From contig NZ_WBKB01000001.1 of NCBI RefSeq assembly GCF_008831155.1, positions 186,001-250,000 of the forward strand: 64,000 nucleotides of DNA. Reading direction: 5' to 3'. Position numbers and translations under genes: made by a program. Source of the DNA: Gulosibacter chungangensis. GTDB lineage: Bacteria; Actinomycetota; Actinomycetes; Actinomycetales; Microbacteriaceae. Positions 36,186 through 45,062 of this stretch are shown here, one piece after another; positions within the stretch are counted from its first letter, which is position 1; each line of letters opens with the position of its first letter. A model generated the notes under the pieces. It worked only from the letters and a program-made list of their open reading frames with translations. It had not been told where the DNA came from and made no database searches.

Positions 36186-37385
36186 ATGACTGAATCGCGT
36201 CTCGCGCCCCGCATCGCATCCATCGCTCCTTCCGCCACCATCAAGGTTGATACCAAGGCCAAGGCACTCAAGGCTCAGGGCCGTCCGGTGATTTCTTATG
36301 CCGCCGGTGAACCCGACTTCGCCACCCCCGATCACGTGGTCGAGGCCGCTCTCGAAGCGGTGAAGGACCCGAAGAACCACAAGTACACGCCGAATGTCGG
36401 CCTGCCAGAACTGCGCGACGCCATTGCCGCCAAGACACGTCGCGACTCGGGGCTGGATGTTCCCGCAAGTCGCGTGCTGGTCACCAACGGTGGTAAGCAG
36501 GCGGTGTTCGAAGCGATCAACGCTGTCATTGGCGACGGCGACGAGGTGCTCGTCCCGACCCCGGCATGGACGAGCTACCCCGAAATCATCAAGGTTGCCG
36601 GCGGCAAGACCGTCGAGGTCTTCGCCGGCGCAGACCAGGGCTACAAGGTCACCCCGGAACAGCTCGAGGCTGCCTACACCCCGAACACCAAGGCGATCCT
36701 CTTCGTCTCGCCCTCGAACCCCACCGGCGCTGTCTACTCGGAAGCAGAAACTCGCGCCATTGGCGAGTGGGCGCTATCGAAGGACATCTGGGTCATCGCC
36801 GACGAGATCTACCAGAACCTTACCTACGACGGGGTACGGGCAATTTCGATTGCAGAAGCCGTGCCGCTGCTTGATAACCGCGTAATCCTCGTAAATGGTG
36901 TCGCGAAGTCCTTCGCAATGACCGGTTGGCGAGTGGGCTGGATGGTCGGCCCAGAAGATGTCATCAAGGGTGCCGCGAACCTGCAGTCGCACCTCACCAG
37001 CAACGTGAACAACATCGCTCAGCGCGCCGCACTTGCCGCACTGACCGGCCCCAGCGAGCCGATTGAGGAGTTCCGCCTCGCCTTCGACCGCCGCCGCAAG
37101 TTGATCGTGGAGGAGCTCTCGAAGATCGAGGGCGTTACCGTCCCGGTACCCCAGGGCGCGTTCTACGTCTACGCCGATGTTTCGGCGCTGCTCGGTCGCG
37201 AGTACAACGGCAAGGTCATCAACACTTCACTCGACCTGGCCGACTACATTCTCGACGAAGCCGAGGTTGCCGCGGTCCCCGGTGAGGCATTCGGCCCATC
37301 CGGCTACCTGCGTTTCAGCTACGCGCTCGGTGACGAACAGCTCGTCGAGGGCATCCAGCGTCTACAGAAGCTCTTCAACAAGTAG
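36186..37385 (+). CDS. PLP-dependent aminotransferase, class I (aspartate aminotransferase family)
   Basis: 399 residues. Fold-type I enzyme with [13 protein letters not shown] near the N-terminus, [22 protein letters not shown], and the PLP lysine in [18 protein letters not shown]. Most like AspC/AspB-type aspartate aminotransferases of actinobacteria, making aspartate from oxaloacetate and glutamate. ATG 36186 fits the family start; an upstream extension crosses the tRNA and is rejected. Confidence 0.92.
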   Translation: MTESRLAPRIASIAPSATIKVDTKAKALKAQGRPVISYAAGEPDFATPDHVVEAALEAVKDPKNHKYTPNVGLPELRDAIAAKTRRDSGLDVPASRVLVTNGGKQAVFEAINAVIGDGDEVLVPTPAWTSYPEIIKVAGGKTVEVFAGADQGYKVTPEQLEAAYTPNTKAILFVSPSNPTGAVYSEAETRAIGEWALSKDIWVIADEIYQNLTYDGVRAISIAEAVPLLDNRVILVNGVAKSFAMTGWRVGWMVGPEDVIKGAANLQSHLTSNVNNIAQRAALAALTGPSEPIEEFRLAFDRRRKLIVEELSKIEGVTVPVPQGAFYVYADVSALLGREYNGKVINTSLDLADYILDEAEVAAVPGEAFGPSGYLRFSYALGDEQLVEGIQRLQKLFNK

Positions 37386-37486
37386 AGCAGCCGACCAAAG
37401 CTGAGTATGCGCGGCGGGGCTATTGCAGCCTCGCCGCGCTGTTCGTTTCCGTCTGAATGCGCGGCGTACGTCTCGATACGGCTACG

Positions 37487-37596
37487 CCTACTCGACGAAC
37501 GACAAGCACCTACTCGACGAACGACAGGTGCCTGCTCGACGACTGAAAAGCGTCTACTCGACGAACGACAAGCGCCTGCTCGACGAACGGGAGTCC
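37487..37596. repeat. Five tandem copies of a 22-bp repeat
   Basis: Units at 37487-37508, 37509-37530, 37531-37552, 37553-37574 and 37575-37596, consensus CCTACTCGACGAACGACAAG plus two bases. A CTCGATACGGCTACGC stretch just before (37473-37488) resembles the repeat near position 550. The array fills the gap between two convergent genes, and the last unit overlaps the stop codon of the minus-strand one. Confidence 0.85.
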
Positions 37597-38381
37597 TAGA
37601 ACTCGAAGCTAATGGCGTGATACATCGCCATGAGTTCTTCGTTACCCGCCACCGAGGTACTGTCCCACAGCACGATGTGGAAGCGCGCTCCGGTGAGCGG
37701 CATCACCCGTTCGACGAGCCACAGCTCGCCACCGTCGCAGCCGTCGACTTTTGCGACCAGCACTTCCAGCTTCGTATCGTCAGCACCGGTGAGCACATCC
37801 ACCACCGGATCGCCCTGCGGTCGCACGTTGCTGCTCGCCGAGCACTCATCGCCGACCCGGTTCAGCTGCGCGATCGTGAGCGCCTCATCCGACTGTGGAG
37901 TATCAAACACGCTCGTCTGCCATACCTCGATCGAGGCGCCGTAGTCGGGGCTCACCGCGGTGAACTGGTCCGGCCGGTTGATGATGTCCTGTTCCGTCCA
38001 GTCGCCGAGTTCCGGCGGCAGCAGCGTTACCCCGTCAGGAAAGAGCGCGTCCACGTCGATCGGCACGGTGTCCCCGGCGCTAACCGTGTGGGGCGGATGC
38101 GTGGCATCCGGCCCAATCAGGTCACCATCTTCCGCACCGGTCTCAGTGGGACCTGTCACCCCTTCACTCTGACCATCCTGATCAACCGCGACCGGTTCGG
38201 TGGTCGTCCCCCACAGCATCACCAGCGCCACGACGAGCGCGACCACCACCACGCCCGTCGAAATCGACGCGAAAATCAGGCCGCGCGGACGACGCGAGGG
38301 GCCCTCGGGAACCTGCTCCAACGCATCCTGCCGCCGAAATTTCGGCTCAGGAGGACGGAAGTCATAGTCGCGAGGGCTCAT
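37596..38381 (-). CDS. Membrane-anchored hypothetical protein
   Basis: 261 residues. Cytoplasmic N-terminus of ~35 residues (basic, Pro-rich), one membrane helix (IFASISTGVVVVALVVALVML) and a ~200-residue extracytoplasmic domain with two cysteines (in GDECSAS and VDGCDGG) that could form a disulfide. Family not recognised. Alone on its strand before murB. Confidence 0.65.
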   Translation of the reverse strand: MSPRDYDFRPPEPKFRRQDALEQVPEGPSRRPRGLIFASISTGVVVVALVVALVMLWGTTTEPVAVDQDGQSEGVTGPTETGAEDGDLIGPDATHPPHTVSAGDTVPIDVDALFPDGVTLLPPELGDWTEQDIINRPDQFTAVSPDYGASIEVWQTSVFDTPQSDEALTIAQLNRVGDECSASSNVRPQGDPVVDVLTGADDTKLEVLVAKVDGCDGGELWLVERVMPLTGARFHIVLWDSTSVAGNEELMAMYHAISFEF

Positions 38382-38432
38382 GCGGCAAGGCTATCGATGG
38401 GATACGACACAGTGGTGGATGCGCGGCCCTGG

Positions 38433-39497
38433 CTAGATTTCCAGGCCGATGAGATTCGGCTCCGGCACGAGCACGACCCCGAATTCCTGCTGCACCCGAG
38501 CCCGCACGAAGCGCGCGAGTTCAATGATGTCCTGCGCAGTGGCAGAACGCTGATTGGTGATCGCAAGCGTGTGTTTGGTGGAAATTGCCGCACCCGAGCC
38601 GGGGAGCGCATAGCCGCGCTTAATTCCCGCGTGGTCGATGAGCCAGGCTGCCGAAAGCTTCGTCAGCGGCTCTCCGGCCTCATCTTCCCCCGCGGGGAAC
38701 TTGGGAGCGCCAGCGGGCAGCTCGCGCGCGAATTCGTGGCGCACGATCGGGTTCATAAAGAAGGAGCCGCTCGAGCGGGTGTCGGTGTCGGCTGTATCCA
38801 GGACCATGCCCTTCGAGGCACGCAGGCGCAGCACGGCGTCTCGCTGGGCAGCGACGTCGACGCGCTCACCGATCTCGACGTCGAGCGCTTTCGCCAGTTG
38901 GGCGTACTTCACGGGTGCCCCGATGGCGGAGCCGGATTCGGCATCCTTCGTGACTCGCGTCAGTTGCAGCTCCACGCGCAGCACCAGACCCACCCGCTCG
39001 GCGCGCTTGAGCACCGAAGTGCGGTAACCAAGGCCGAGGTCGGCCGCGGCCACCCACTCCACCTCACCGGTATCGGCATCGAGGAGTTCAATGCGGGTGA
39101 GCACATCCGCAAGCTCTTGGCCATAGGCGCCGATGTTCTGCACCGGCGCTGCCCCAACCGAGCCGGGAATGCCGGCGAGCGCCTCAATGCCGCTGAGCCC
39201 ATCCGCGACTGTTCGGTCCACGAGCGCCGACCAGGATTCCCCGGCCTCCGCACGCACGAGCACGTGACCATCCGCATCCTCGAACTCGAGACCGCGCGTG
39301 ACAATCCGCAAGACCGGGCCGGGAAAGCCCTCGTCGCTCACGATCGTGTTCGAGCCGCCCGCGATGATGAGGAAGTGTTCGTCTTCCTCGGTAAGCGTGC
39401 GATAAGCCTCGATGAGCTCTTCGCGGGTGCCGGGTGTGATCAGCTCGGCCTCGGCCGCGGAGACCGCGGTCGTGGTGAGTTCAGCGAAGGTGGTCAT
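38433..39497 (-). CDS. murB: UDP-N-acetylmuramate dehydrogenase
   Basis: 354 residues. Reduces UDP-GlcNAc-enolpyruvate to UDP-MurNAc with NADPH and FAD. Contains IIAGGSNTIVSDEGFPGPVL, the FAD region GSVGAAPVQNIGAYGQE, and the C-terminal catalytic region SSGSFFMNPIV and TKHTLAITNQ. Starts at 39497, overlapping the end of the upstream MaoC gene by four bases, so they are translationally coupled; murB next to the MaoC pair is a known actinobacterial arrangement. Confidence 0.96.
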   Translation of the reverse strand: MTTFAELTTTAVSAAEAELITPGTREELIEAYRTLTEEDEHFLIIAGGSNTIVSDEGFPGPVLRIVTRGLEFEDADGHVLVRAEAGESWSALVDRTVADGLSGIEALAGIPGSVGAAPVQNIGAYGQELADVLTRIELLDADTGEVEWVAAADLGLGYRTSVLKRAERVGLVLRVELQLTRVTKDAESGSAIGAPVKYAQLAKALDVEIGERVDVAAQRDAVLRLRASKGMVLDTADTDTRSSGSFFMNPIVRHEFARELPAGAPKFPAGEDEAGEPLTKLSAAWLIDHAGIKRGYALPGSGAAISTKHTLAITNQRSATAQDIIELARFVRARVQQEFGVVLVPEPNLIGLEI

Positions 39498-39931
39498 ACG
39501 GCAAACCGCGCGCGGACCTGAGCCTTGCCGAGCACGGCCTTACCCTCGTAGATCACCTCGAGGTCGATGCGGCCGATGCCGTTCTCGTCGGCGACCTGGC
39601 CGATCTTCGCGGTCACCGAGACATCCGCACCGGACTGCGGATCGACCACCACCGGCCGGGTGAACTTCACCTGGTATTCGACCACCCGGCCGGGGTCGCC
39701 GAGCGCGTCGATGACGGGCTGAATCGCAGCTCCCATGGTGAGCATCCCGTGTGCGAGCACCCCCGGCAGGCCGACCTCGTGCGCGATGTCATCGCGATAG
39801 TGGATCGGGTTGAAGTCACCGGATGCACCGGCATACCTCACGAGCGAATCGCGGGTGAAGTGCAGCTCGCGCTGCGCGATCACGTCGCCGACGGTGTACT
39901 GTCCGAGGTCGTGTTTGGTGAGATCGGTCAT
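39494..39931 (-). CDS. MaoC-like (R)-hydroxyacyl dehydratase, HadB type
   Basis: 145 residues, single hot-dog domain. Catalytic Asp/His motif YAGASGDFNPIHYRDDIA and LPGVLAHGMLTMG. With the following gene it probably forms a heterodimeric dehydratase like mycobacterial HadA-HadB, acting on fatty acyl-ACP or -CoA. Starts three bases after the stop of the upstream gene and overlaps murB. Confidence 0.88.
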   Translation of the reverse strand: MTDLTKHDLGQYTVGDVIAQRELHFTRDSLVRYAGASGDFNPIHYRDDIAHEVGLPGVLAHGMLTMGAAIQPVIDALGDPGRVVEYQVKFTRPVVVDPQSGADVSVTAKIGQVADENGIGRIDLEVIYEGKAVLGKAQVRARFAV

Positions 39932-39934
39932 GGT

Positions 39935-40381
39935 TTATTCCTCCCCACCGATAACGAGCGTGGCAAGCGAAGTCACAACCGTTTCGCCGTTGATATCGCG
40001 AATTACAGTCGTCGCCTGAATCATGTTGACGCGGCCACGGGCCACCACCTTGGTGACTTCGAGCTCGGTGGTGAGCTGGTCACCGGCAAGCACGGGGCGC
40101 GCATACTCATATTTCTGGTCGCCGTGCACGATGTTTTTCAGCTCGAAGGTGACCATCGGGTCTGCAAGCAGCAGCTGCAGACCGCGGTCCTGCAGCACCG
40201 CGGTGAAGGTCGGCGGCGCGACGAGGTCGGCATATCCGGCAGCGCGGGCGGCGGCGAGGTCGGTGTGGATGGGGTTGGTGGCGAAGACAGCGCGGGCAAA
40301 CTCCCGCACGTGCTCGCGGCCGACAAGGTACGGCTCTTGCAGCTCGAACCGGCGGCCCATAAGTTCAGGGTTCACAGTCAC
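39935..40381 (-). CDS. MaoC N-terminal-domain dehydratase subunit, HadA type
   Basis: 148 residues. Hot-dog fold of the FAS1_DH/UPF0336 group: MGRRFELQEPYLVGREHVREFARAV and DLVAPPTFTAVLQDRGLQLLL, with no catalytic Asp-His pair, as expected of a structural or substrate-binding partner. First of the three-gene hadA-hadB-murB unit. Confidence 0.87.
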   Translation of the reverse strand: MTVNPELMGRRFELQEPYLVGREHVREFARAVFATNPIHTDLAAARAAGYADLVAPPTFTAVLQDRGLQLLLADPMVTFELKNIVHGDQKYEYARPVLAGDQLTTELEVTKVVARGRVNMIQATTVIRDINGETVVTSLATLVIGGEE

Positions 40382-40401
40382 CCATCCAGTCTATGGGGCC
40401 C

Positions 40402-41676
40402 TCACCGGGTGCGCGCGATGAGGGCCGCGCGATTGGGTACGTTGAACTTCCGCAGCAGGCTCGCGACGTGGAATTTCACGGTGTGCTCGGAGACGCTCAG
40501 CTTGGCCGCGATATCCCGGTTGCGGGCACCCGTGGCGACCAACTGCAAGACCTCGCGTTCGCGGGTCGTGAGCTGGCCGTGAATATCAATCTTTGCGGCC
40601 TGAGTGGGCTGATCGAGCGGTATTCGAATTGCTAGGTCCGAGCCCCAGCCCGCGGTCGCGTTCACTTCGCAGTCGCCCTGCAGGGCTGTGATGCGTTCGA
40701 TCATCGGCGCGAGTTCCGCATCCGCCGCGGCACGCTGGCCTTCCCCGTTATCGCGCAATTTGATCAGCAGGTTCTCACCGTCGCAGCCCCATTCCACGCG
40801 CAGGCGCGTCGTCTCTGGCTCATTCATTAGGGACAGCGCAAAGGTGCGCACGAGCCAGCGGGCCGCGTGGGCAACCTCGCCGGGCAGGGCGCGACCGTCC
40901 TTGGGCGGCGGGATGAGGTCGAGATCAAGATCTCCCAGGGCGCTAAAGGGTTGCAGATCTCGACGCAACTGCGAGAAGGCGCCCGTCACCGGTTCCACCG
41001 ACATGGCGCGGTTGGTGAACGCAGTGTCACGAGAGGATCGCAGCGCCACCGTGAGCTGTTCTATTGCGGCCTTCCGTGCCGTGGCGTCGTCAAGATGCCG
41101 CGAGCGCAGCGTCGCGAGCACCGCTTCCAGCGCGACCGTGTGACCATCGGTGAGTTCTTGCACGACCCGGTTCCGTTCGGCAGACAGCACGCGCGACTCG
41201 GCGAGGTATTCGGGTGACGAACCCTCCACCTGGTGCTGGATGCTCGTGTCGGCCAGTTGCCACAGTTGCTCGATCACGCGACGCTGATCGGCAGTCGGCT
41301 CCGCGCTTTCGCCGGATGCATCCGGCTGGTTCCCGAAACCGGGGTCGGCGCGTTCGAAGAGCACCAGCAGCGCGTCGTGGCGAGAGCGCCAGGTGCGCAC
41401 GAGGCGTTCCTGGCCACCGATTTTGGCGCGGATGCGCTCGCCGGTGTGCGGCGCATCCTCCCGGTCGCGAAGCGCCACGAGTTCATCGATTGTGACGCGC
41501 TCGGTGATCCGCGCATCCCCCGCCTTCTTGGTGGGTCGACCGGTGCACACGAGCGTGAAAATCACCAGCGCCCGGTGTGACCACGCGGGTTGAATTGCCT
41601 CCGACAGTTCACTTGCAACGTCAAGCAGCGAGGCGCTCGCAATCTTGTTCGCGAGCGAAAGTACGTCCTCCACCAT
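40402..41676 (-). CDS. Degenerate histidine kinase fused to a LuxR-type HTH
   Basis: 424 residues. An N-terminal ~160 residues of unassigned, mostly helical sequence; then a dimerisation helix resembling HisKA_3 in which the usual ELHDG is ELTDG (174-178), so the phospho-accepting His is Thr176; an ATPase-like domain (about 230-355) with a recognisable DNGEG (309-313) and a weakened GWGS loop (343-346); and a LuxR HTH (369-420: LTTREREVLQLVATGARNRD...HTVKFHVASLLRKF). There is no receiver domain. Divergent from hxlB, 77 bp away, hence a candidate regulator of the formaldehyde genes. Confidence 0.82.
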   Translation of the reverse strand: MVEDVLSLANKIASASLLDVASELSEAIQPAWSHRALVIFTLVCTGRPTKKAGDARITERVTIDELVALRDREDAPHTGERIRAKIGGQERLVRTWRSRHDALLVLFERADPGFGNQPDASGESAEPTADQRRVIEQLWQLADTSIQHQVEGSSPEYLAESRVLSAERNRVVQELTDGHTVALEAVLATLRSRHLDDATARKAAIEQLTVALRSSRDTAFTNRAMSVEPVTGAFSQLRRDLQPFSALGDLDLDLIPPPKDGRALPGEVAHAARWLVRTFALSLMNEPETTRLRVEWGCDGENLLIKLRDNGEGQRAAADAELAPMIERITALQGDCEVNATAGWGSDLAIRIPLDQPTQAAKIDIHGQLTTREREVLQLVATGARNRDIAAKLSVSEHTVKFHVASLLRKFNVPNRAALIARTR

Positions 41677-41753
41677 CGACCTAGCCTAACGGGTAGGTAG
41701 GTCTGTGCTTCTGAGGAGCGTTGCCGGCCGGTGAATCCCCGAAGACTGAAGTC
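41677..41753. promoter_or_regulatory. Divergent promoter region of the LuxR fusion gene and hxlB
   Basis: ACCTAGCC (41689-41696) and GGTAGGTAGGT (41691-41701 region) make an imperfect dyad close to the start of the LuxR fusion gene. No good -10/-35 pair seen for hxlB. A binding site for the divergent regulator is possible. Confidence 0.3.
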
Positions 41754-42323
41754 ATGTTAGTTACGAGTTCACTGCAAAGCAGCCTCACCGAGATCGCCGC
41801 CGAGGTCTCCGCTTCGGCCGCAGGTGTGCGGTGCGAGCCGAGCGACGCACAGGTACTCGAGGCACTCACCGCCGCCGATCGAATCTTCGCGCTCGGCGCC
41901 GGCCGTTCCGGGCTCGCGCTGCAAATGACCGCGATGCGACTGATGCACCTCGGGCTCACCGTCAGCGTGGTTGGCGAAGTGACCGCGCCGGCGATCGGCC
42001 CAAAGGATGTGCTGCTCGTGGCCAGCGGCTCCGGCACCACCGCGGGGATTGTCCGTGCGGCCGAAAATGCCAAGCGTGCCGGTGCCCGAGTGATCGCAAT
42101 CACCACGGCGCCCGAGTCCCCGCTTGGGCAACTGGCCGATGAACGCATCCTCGTGCAGGCACCCCAGAAGCAGGATCACAGCGCCGTCGCCTCTGTGCAA
42201 TACGCGGGCAGTCTCTTCGAACAGACCGTGATGCTCATCGGGGATGTGCTCTTCCACGAGCTCTGGGCTCGCTCGGGCGCAAGCGCCGAAGAGCTCTGGC
42301 CGCGGCACGCGAATCTCGAATAG
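41754..42323 (+). CDS. hxlB: 6-phospho-3-hexuloisomerase
   Basis: 189 residues. SIS-domain isomerase converting D-arabino-hex-3-ulose 6-phosphate to fructose 6-phosphate, the second ribulose monophosphate pathway step. Motifs IFALGAGRSGLALQMTAMRL, VASGSGTTAGIVRAAENA and EQTVMLIGDVLFHELW. ATG 41754 gives the family length. Upstream of hxlA with an 80-bp gap; together they detoxify or assimilate formaldehyde. Confidence 0.94.
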   Translation: MLVTSSLQSSLTEIAAEVSASAAGVRCEPSDAQVLEALTAADRIFALGAGRSGLALQMTAMRLMHLGLTVSVVGEVTAPAIGPKDVLLVASGSGTTAGIVRAAENAKRAGARVIAITTAPESPLGQLADERILVQAPQKQDHSAVASVQYAGSLFEQTVMLIGDVLFHELWARSGASAEELWPRHANLE

Positions 42324-42402
42324 GGGGCAGGCGGCCGGACTCCACTGCTCTGCAAATCTCAAAACCACATCCCGAAAACACCTCCCGAAAGGACTATTTC
42401 TC

Positions 42403-43044
42403 ATGCAGTTACAAGTCGCCATGGACGTACTCACCACCGAAGCCGCCCTTGAGCTCGCCGCCAAGGTTGCCCCGCACGTGGACATCCTCGAGCTCGGTAC
42501 CCCGCTGATCAAGAGCGAGGGACTGTCGGCCATCACCGCCGTCAAGGAAGCACACCCCAACAAGATTGTCTTCGCCGACCTGAAGACTATGGATGCGGGC
42601 GAGCTGGAAGCCGAGATCGCCTTCGCTGCCGGTGCCGACCTCGTCACCATCCTCGGCACCGCCGGTGACTCGACCATCATCGGCGCCGTGGCAGCGGCGA
42701 AGAAGCACGGTAAAGGGGTCGTGGTTGACCTCATCGGTGTTGCCGACAAGGCAGCCCGCGCCAAGGAAGTCGTGGCGCTCGGTGCGCAGTTCGTTGAGGT
42801 CCACGCTGGCCTCGACGAGCAGGCAGAACCCGGTTTCAGCTTCCAGACCCTGCTCGATGCGGGTCGCGCAGCGGGCGTGCCGTTCTCGATCGCGGGCGGG
42901 GTTCGCCTCGAGACCATTGCGAGCGTCGCCGAAGCAGGCGCACGCGTAGCCGTGGTCGGTGGCGCCATCTACGGTGCCGAAGACCCGGCGCAGGCTGCCG
43001 CTGACCTGCGCGCGGCAATCACCCTCGAGCCGGCAAACGCCTAG
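42403..43044 (+). CDS. hxlA: 3-hexulose-6-phosphate synthase
   Basis: 213 residues. Condenses formaldehyde with ribulose 5-phosphate. OMP-decarboxylase-like barrel: QVAMDVLTTEAALELA, VFADLKTMDAGELEAE (catalytic Asp/Lys), VVDLIGV and IAGGVRLETI. GAAAGGA ribosome binding site upstream of ATG 42403. Confidence 0.96.
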   Translation: MQLQVAMDVLTTEAALELAAKVAPHVDILELGTPLIKSEGLSAITAVKEAHPNKIVFADLKTMDAGELEAEIAFAAGADLVTILGTAGDSTIIGAVAAAKKHGKGVVVDLIGVADKAARAKEVVALGAQFVEVHAGLDEQAEPGFSFQTLLDAGRAAGVPFSIAGGVRLETIASVAEAGARVAVVGGAIYGAEDPAQAAADLRAAITLEPANA

Positions 43045-43055
43045 CACTCACCACA

Positions 43056-43090
43056 AATCCCCGGTCGCGTTCCTCACGCGACCGGGGATT
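43056..43090. terminator. Bidirectional terminator between hxlA and the amidotransferase gene
   Basis: A perfect 15-bp stem (43056-43070 with 43076-43090; core CCCCGGTCGCG) and a five-base loop, T-rich on the + side and A-rich on the other. It separates two convergent genes. Confidence 0.92.
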
Positions 43091-43102
43091 TTGCGAGGTC
43101 GG

Positions 43103-44023
43103 CTAGATTGCCCAGTTGAGCGGGTCGACCTGCTGGCGACGCGGCGCGAGCTCGTGGATGGTCGCATCGTGCAGGGCGGTCGGCTCGAGGCGCGAAGCGG
43201 TCTGCGTGGTATCGAAAATCTTGCGCTGCGACAGCTCGAGAGTCTCAAGGTCAACGCGGGTGATCGTGTCATCCGGCACTCGCGTCCAACCGGCGAGGTC
43301 AATACCCGTCGAAGAAAATACGATCGTGCCGTCGGCGGCCTGGTGCATCGCCAGTTTGTAGTAGTACTCGCGGTGATCGAGCGGCAACTGCTCGGGGTCA
43401 ACCCCGTAGCTGCGGAAGGTCGCGTCGTTCACAAATGCGGTCGAGTTGGCGTGCACCACGATGAGCTCGTGATCGGTCAGCACCACCGCATTCAGGCTGG
43501 CAACCGGGAAGGTCGCGCGCAGTTTCTGTACGGCGCTCACGACACCGTCAGCAACGGTGCCACCAACCTCGCGAATCTCCTGACGGAGGAACGCGAAGTA
43601 CAGCTCCGAGTCGGTCGTGCCTTCAACGTCTTCATAGTTTTCGGCGTGCAGCAGCTCGCGGAAAATCTCGACCGGGATGATCGTCCCGTTGTGCGCAAAG
43701 GAGAACCCCTCTTTGAGGAAGGGGTGGGTGTTGACCTTGGTGCGCTTGTGCGAGTCGGTTGCCAGGCGCAGGTGCACGAGGCGCGCGGTGGAAGCATCAG
43801 CGGTGATGGCAGATTCCAGCAGCGGGTCGTGCTGACCCGGGGTGGACACTCGCAGTGATTCAAGCTCCGGGGTAGCTTCACCGGGACCGGCAGCAAGCCA
43901 GGCAGTCCCCCAACCGTCGTTGTGGACGGTTGTCATTCGCTGGAAGGCTCCGGCGTTTTCTGCGCCGATCACCTCCGAGACGGTCGTCTCCCGGGGTGCG
44001 GCGTAGGCAAGCAGTCGGCACAT
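43103..44023 (-). CDS. Class II glutamine amidotransferase
   Basis: 306 residues. Ntn-hydrolase with the nucleophile Cys2 directly after the initiator Met (MCRLLAYAAP), NDGWGTAWLA, LRLATDSHKRTKVNTHPF and FAHNGTIIPVE. Close to YafJ/EgtC-type amidohydrolases; the substrate is not determined, and no ergothioneine genes lie nearby. ATG 44023 with an AAGGGAGAAG ribosome binding site. Confidence 0.87.
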   Translation of the reverse strand: MCRLLAYAAPRETTVSEVIGAENAGAFQRMTTVHNDGWGTAWLAAGPGEATPELESLRVSTPGQHDPLLESAITADASTARLVHLRLATDSHKRTKVNTHPFLKEGFSFAHNGTIIPVEIFRELLHAENYEDVEGTTDSELYFAFLRQEIREVGGTVADGVVSAVQKLRATFPVASLNAVVLTDHELIVVHANSTAFVNDATFRSYGVDPEQLPLDHREYYYKLAMHQAADGTIVFSSTGIDLAGWTRVPDDTITRVDLETLELSQRKIFDTTQTASRLEPTALHDATIHELAPRRQQVDPLNWAI

Positions 44024-44163
44024 GACTTCTCCCTTTCGCTGCGTTCACCGCGCTTCCGATCCGAAGCACGAAGTTCGTCTATCTTCCCACCGGCCCAAGA
44101 AAGAAGCGAAGGCGTGTGACGATTGACGTCATATTCGCTGCGAGGTGGGAGAATGAGAGCGTT

Positions 44164-44316
44164 ATGTTCTCGATTCTCTCTGCCCAGACCGCATCCACGG
44201 CGCCCGCCGAAACTTCGACTGACCCGGTCGCTTTCGTGATCGTCGGAGTGATTGTGCTGGTGCTTTTCCTCGGCATCGTGATTCGCATCCTTCGCCGCAA
44301 TCGCCTCAAGAAGTAG
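44164..44316 (+). CDS. Small single-pass membrane protein (50 aa)
   Basis: N-terminus MFSILSAQTAST, one membrane helix (VAFVIVGVIVLVLFLGIVIRI) and the basic tail RRNRLKK. GAGAATGAGAG precedes ATG 44164. Type I-like topology, with the basic end inside. 42 bp upstream of the HAD gene on the same strand. Function unknown; possibly a regulatory micropeptide. Confidence 0.6.
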   Translation: MFSILSAQTASTAPAETSTDPVAFVIVGVIVLVLFLGIVIRILRRNRLKK

Positions 44317-44358
44317 CCACGCCGATCCGGAGCCGCGCGGGCTCCTGAGGAGGTACCA

Positions 44359-45024
44359 ATGCTCGATCTCACTGTCTCCGGCCTGCTGCTCGATATGGAC
44401 GGCACGCTCGTCGATTCAAATGCCCTGGTCGAGAAAATCTGGCAAGAATTCGCGCATCGACACGGCCTTGAGCTCGCGAGCATCCTCGAGGTGTCGCACG
44501 GTCGACCCTCGATCGACACGGTTCGCGAGTTCCTCCCTGATGCCGATGCGGCAACCCATTGGGAGGAACGCAATTGGATTGAGGCACAGGGCCTTGCCAG
44601 CACCGACGGGGTCGTCGAAATCCCCGGCGCGGCCGAGTTCATGACTCGGGTGGATGCACTGGGCATCCCGGTTTCAATCGTCACCTCCGCCCCGCGGGAC
44701 CTTGCGATTAAGCGGTTCGACGCCGCCGGAGTGCCGTTTCCCGCGAATGCGATCACCGCCGATGACATCACCACGGGAAAGCCCGACCCACAGCCATTCG
44801 CGCTCGGCGCGCAGCTGCTTGGGCTCCCCGCGGGAGTCTGTGCGGCCTTCGAGGATTCCGGCGCGGGCCTCAATTCCGCCCGCGGAGCCGGATGCGCGGC
44901 GGTGGTGGTCGGTTCCTATGACGGCCCCGAGACGATCGGGCTGCCACGGATCTCCAATTGGGATGCGGTGGGGCTGGAGTCTGCTGGTGAGGCTTTCCGA
45001 GTTTTCACCGCCTCGGAGGCGTAG
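44359..45024 (+). CDS. HAD-superfamily sugar-phosphate phosphatase
   Basis: 221 residues. Subfamily IA: catalytic LLLDMDGTLVDSNAL, motif II SIVTSAPRD, motif III Lys in ITTGKPDPQPF, motif IV AFEDSGAGLNSARGAG. Close to hexitol/2-deoxyglucose 6-phosphate phosphatases. AGGAGG nine bases upstream of ATG 44359. Confidence 0.87.
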   Translation: MLDLTVSGLLLDMDGTLVDSNALVEKIWQEFAHRHGLELASILEVSHGRPSIDTVREFLPDADAATHWEERNWIEAQGLASTDGVVEIPGAAEFMTRVDALGIPVSIVTSAPRDLAIKRFDAAGVPFPANAITADDITTGKPDPQPFALGAQLLGLPAGVCAAFEDSGAGLNSARGAGCAAVVVGSYDGPETIGLPRISNWDAVGLESAGEAFRVFTASEA

Positions 45025-45062
45025 TCGAGGCGGGCACGTGCTGATCTGCCTACCATGACGCT

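Noticed and set aside
37487-37596. A short CRISPR array
   Set aside because: The 22-bp units are contiguous with no unique spacers and there are no cas genes.
37407-39521. A 704-codon + strand open frame
   Set aside because: It lies opposite murB, a MaoC gene and the 37.6 kb gene and has the His/Arg-rich composition of an antisense shadow in high-GC DNA.
41769-42968. A 399-codon minus-strand open frame
   Set aside because: Opposes hxlB and hxlA, both clearly real; no ribosome binding site or recognisable domain.
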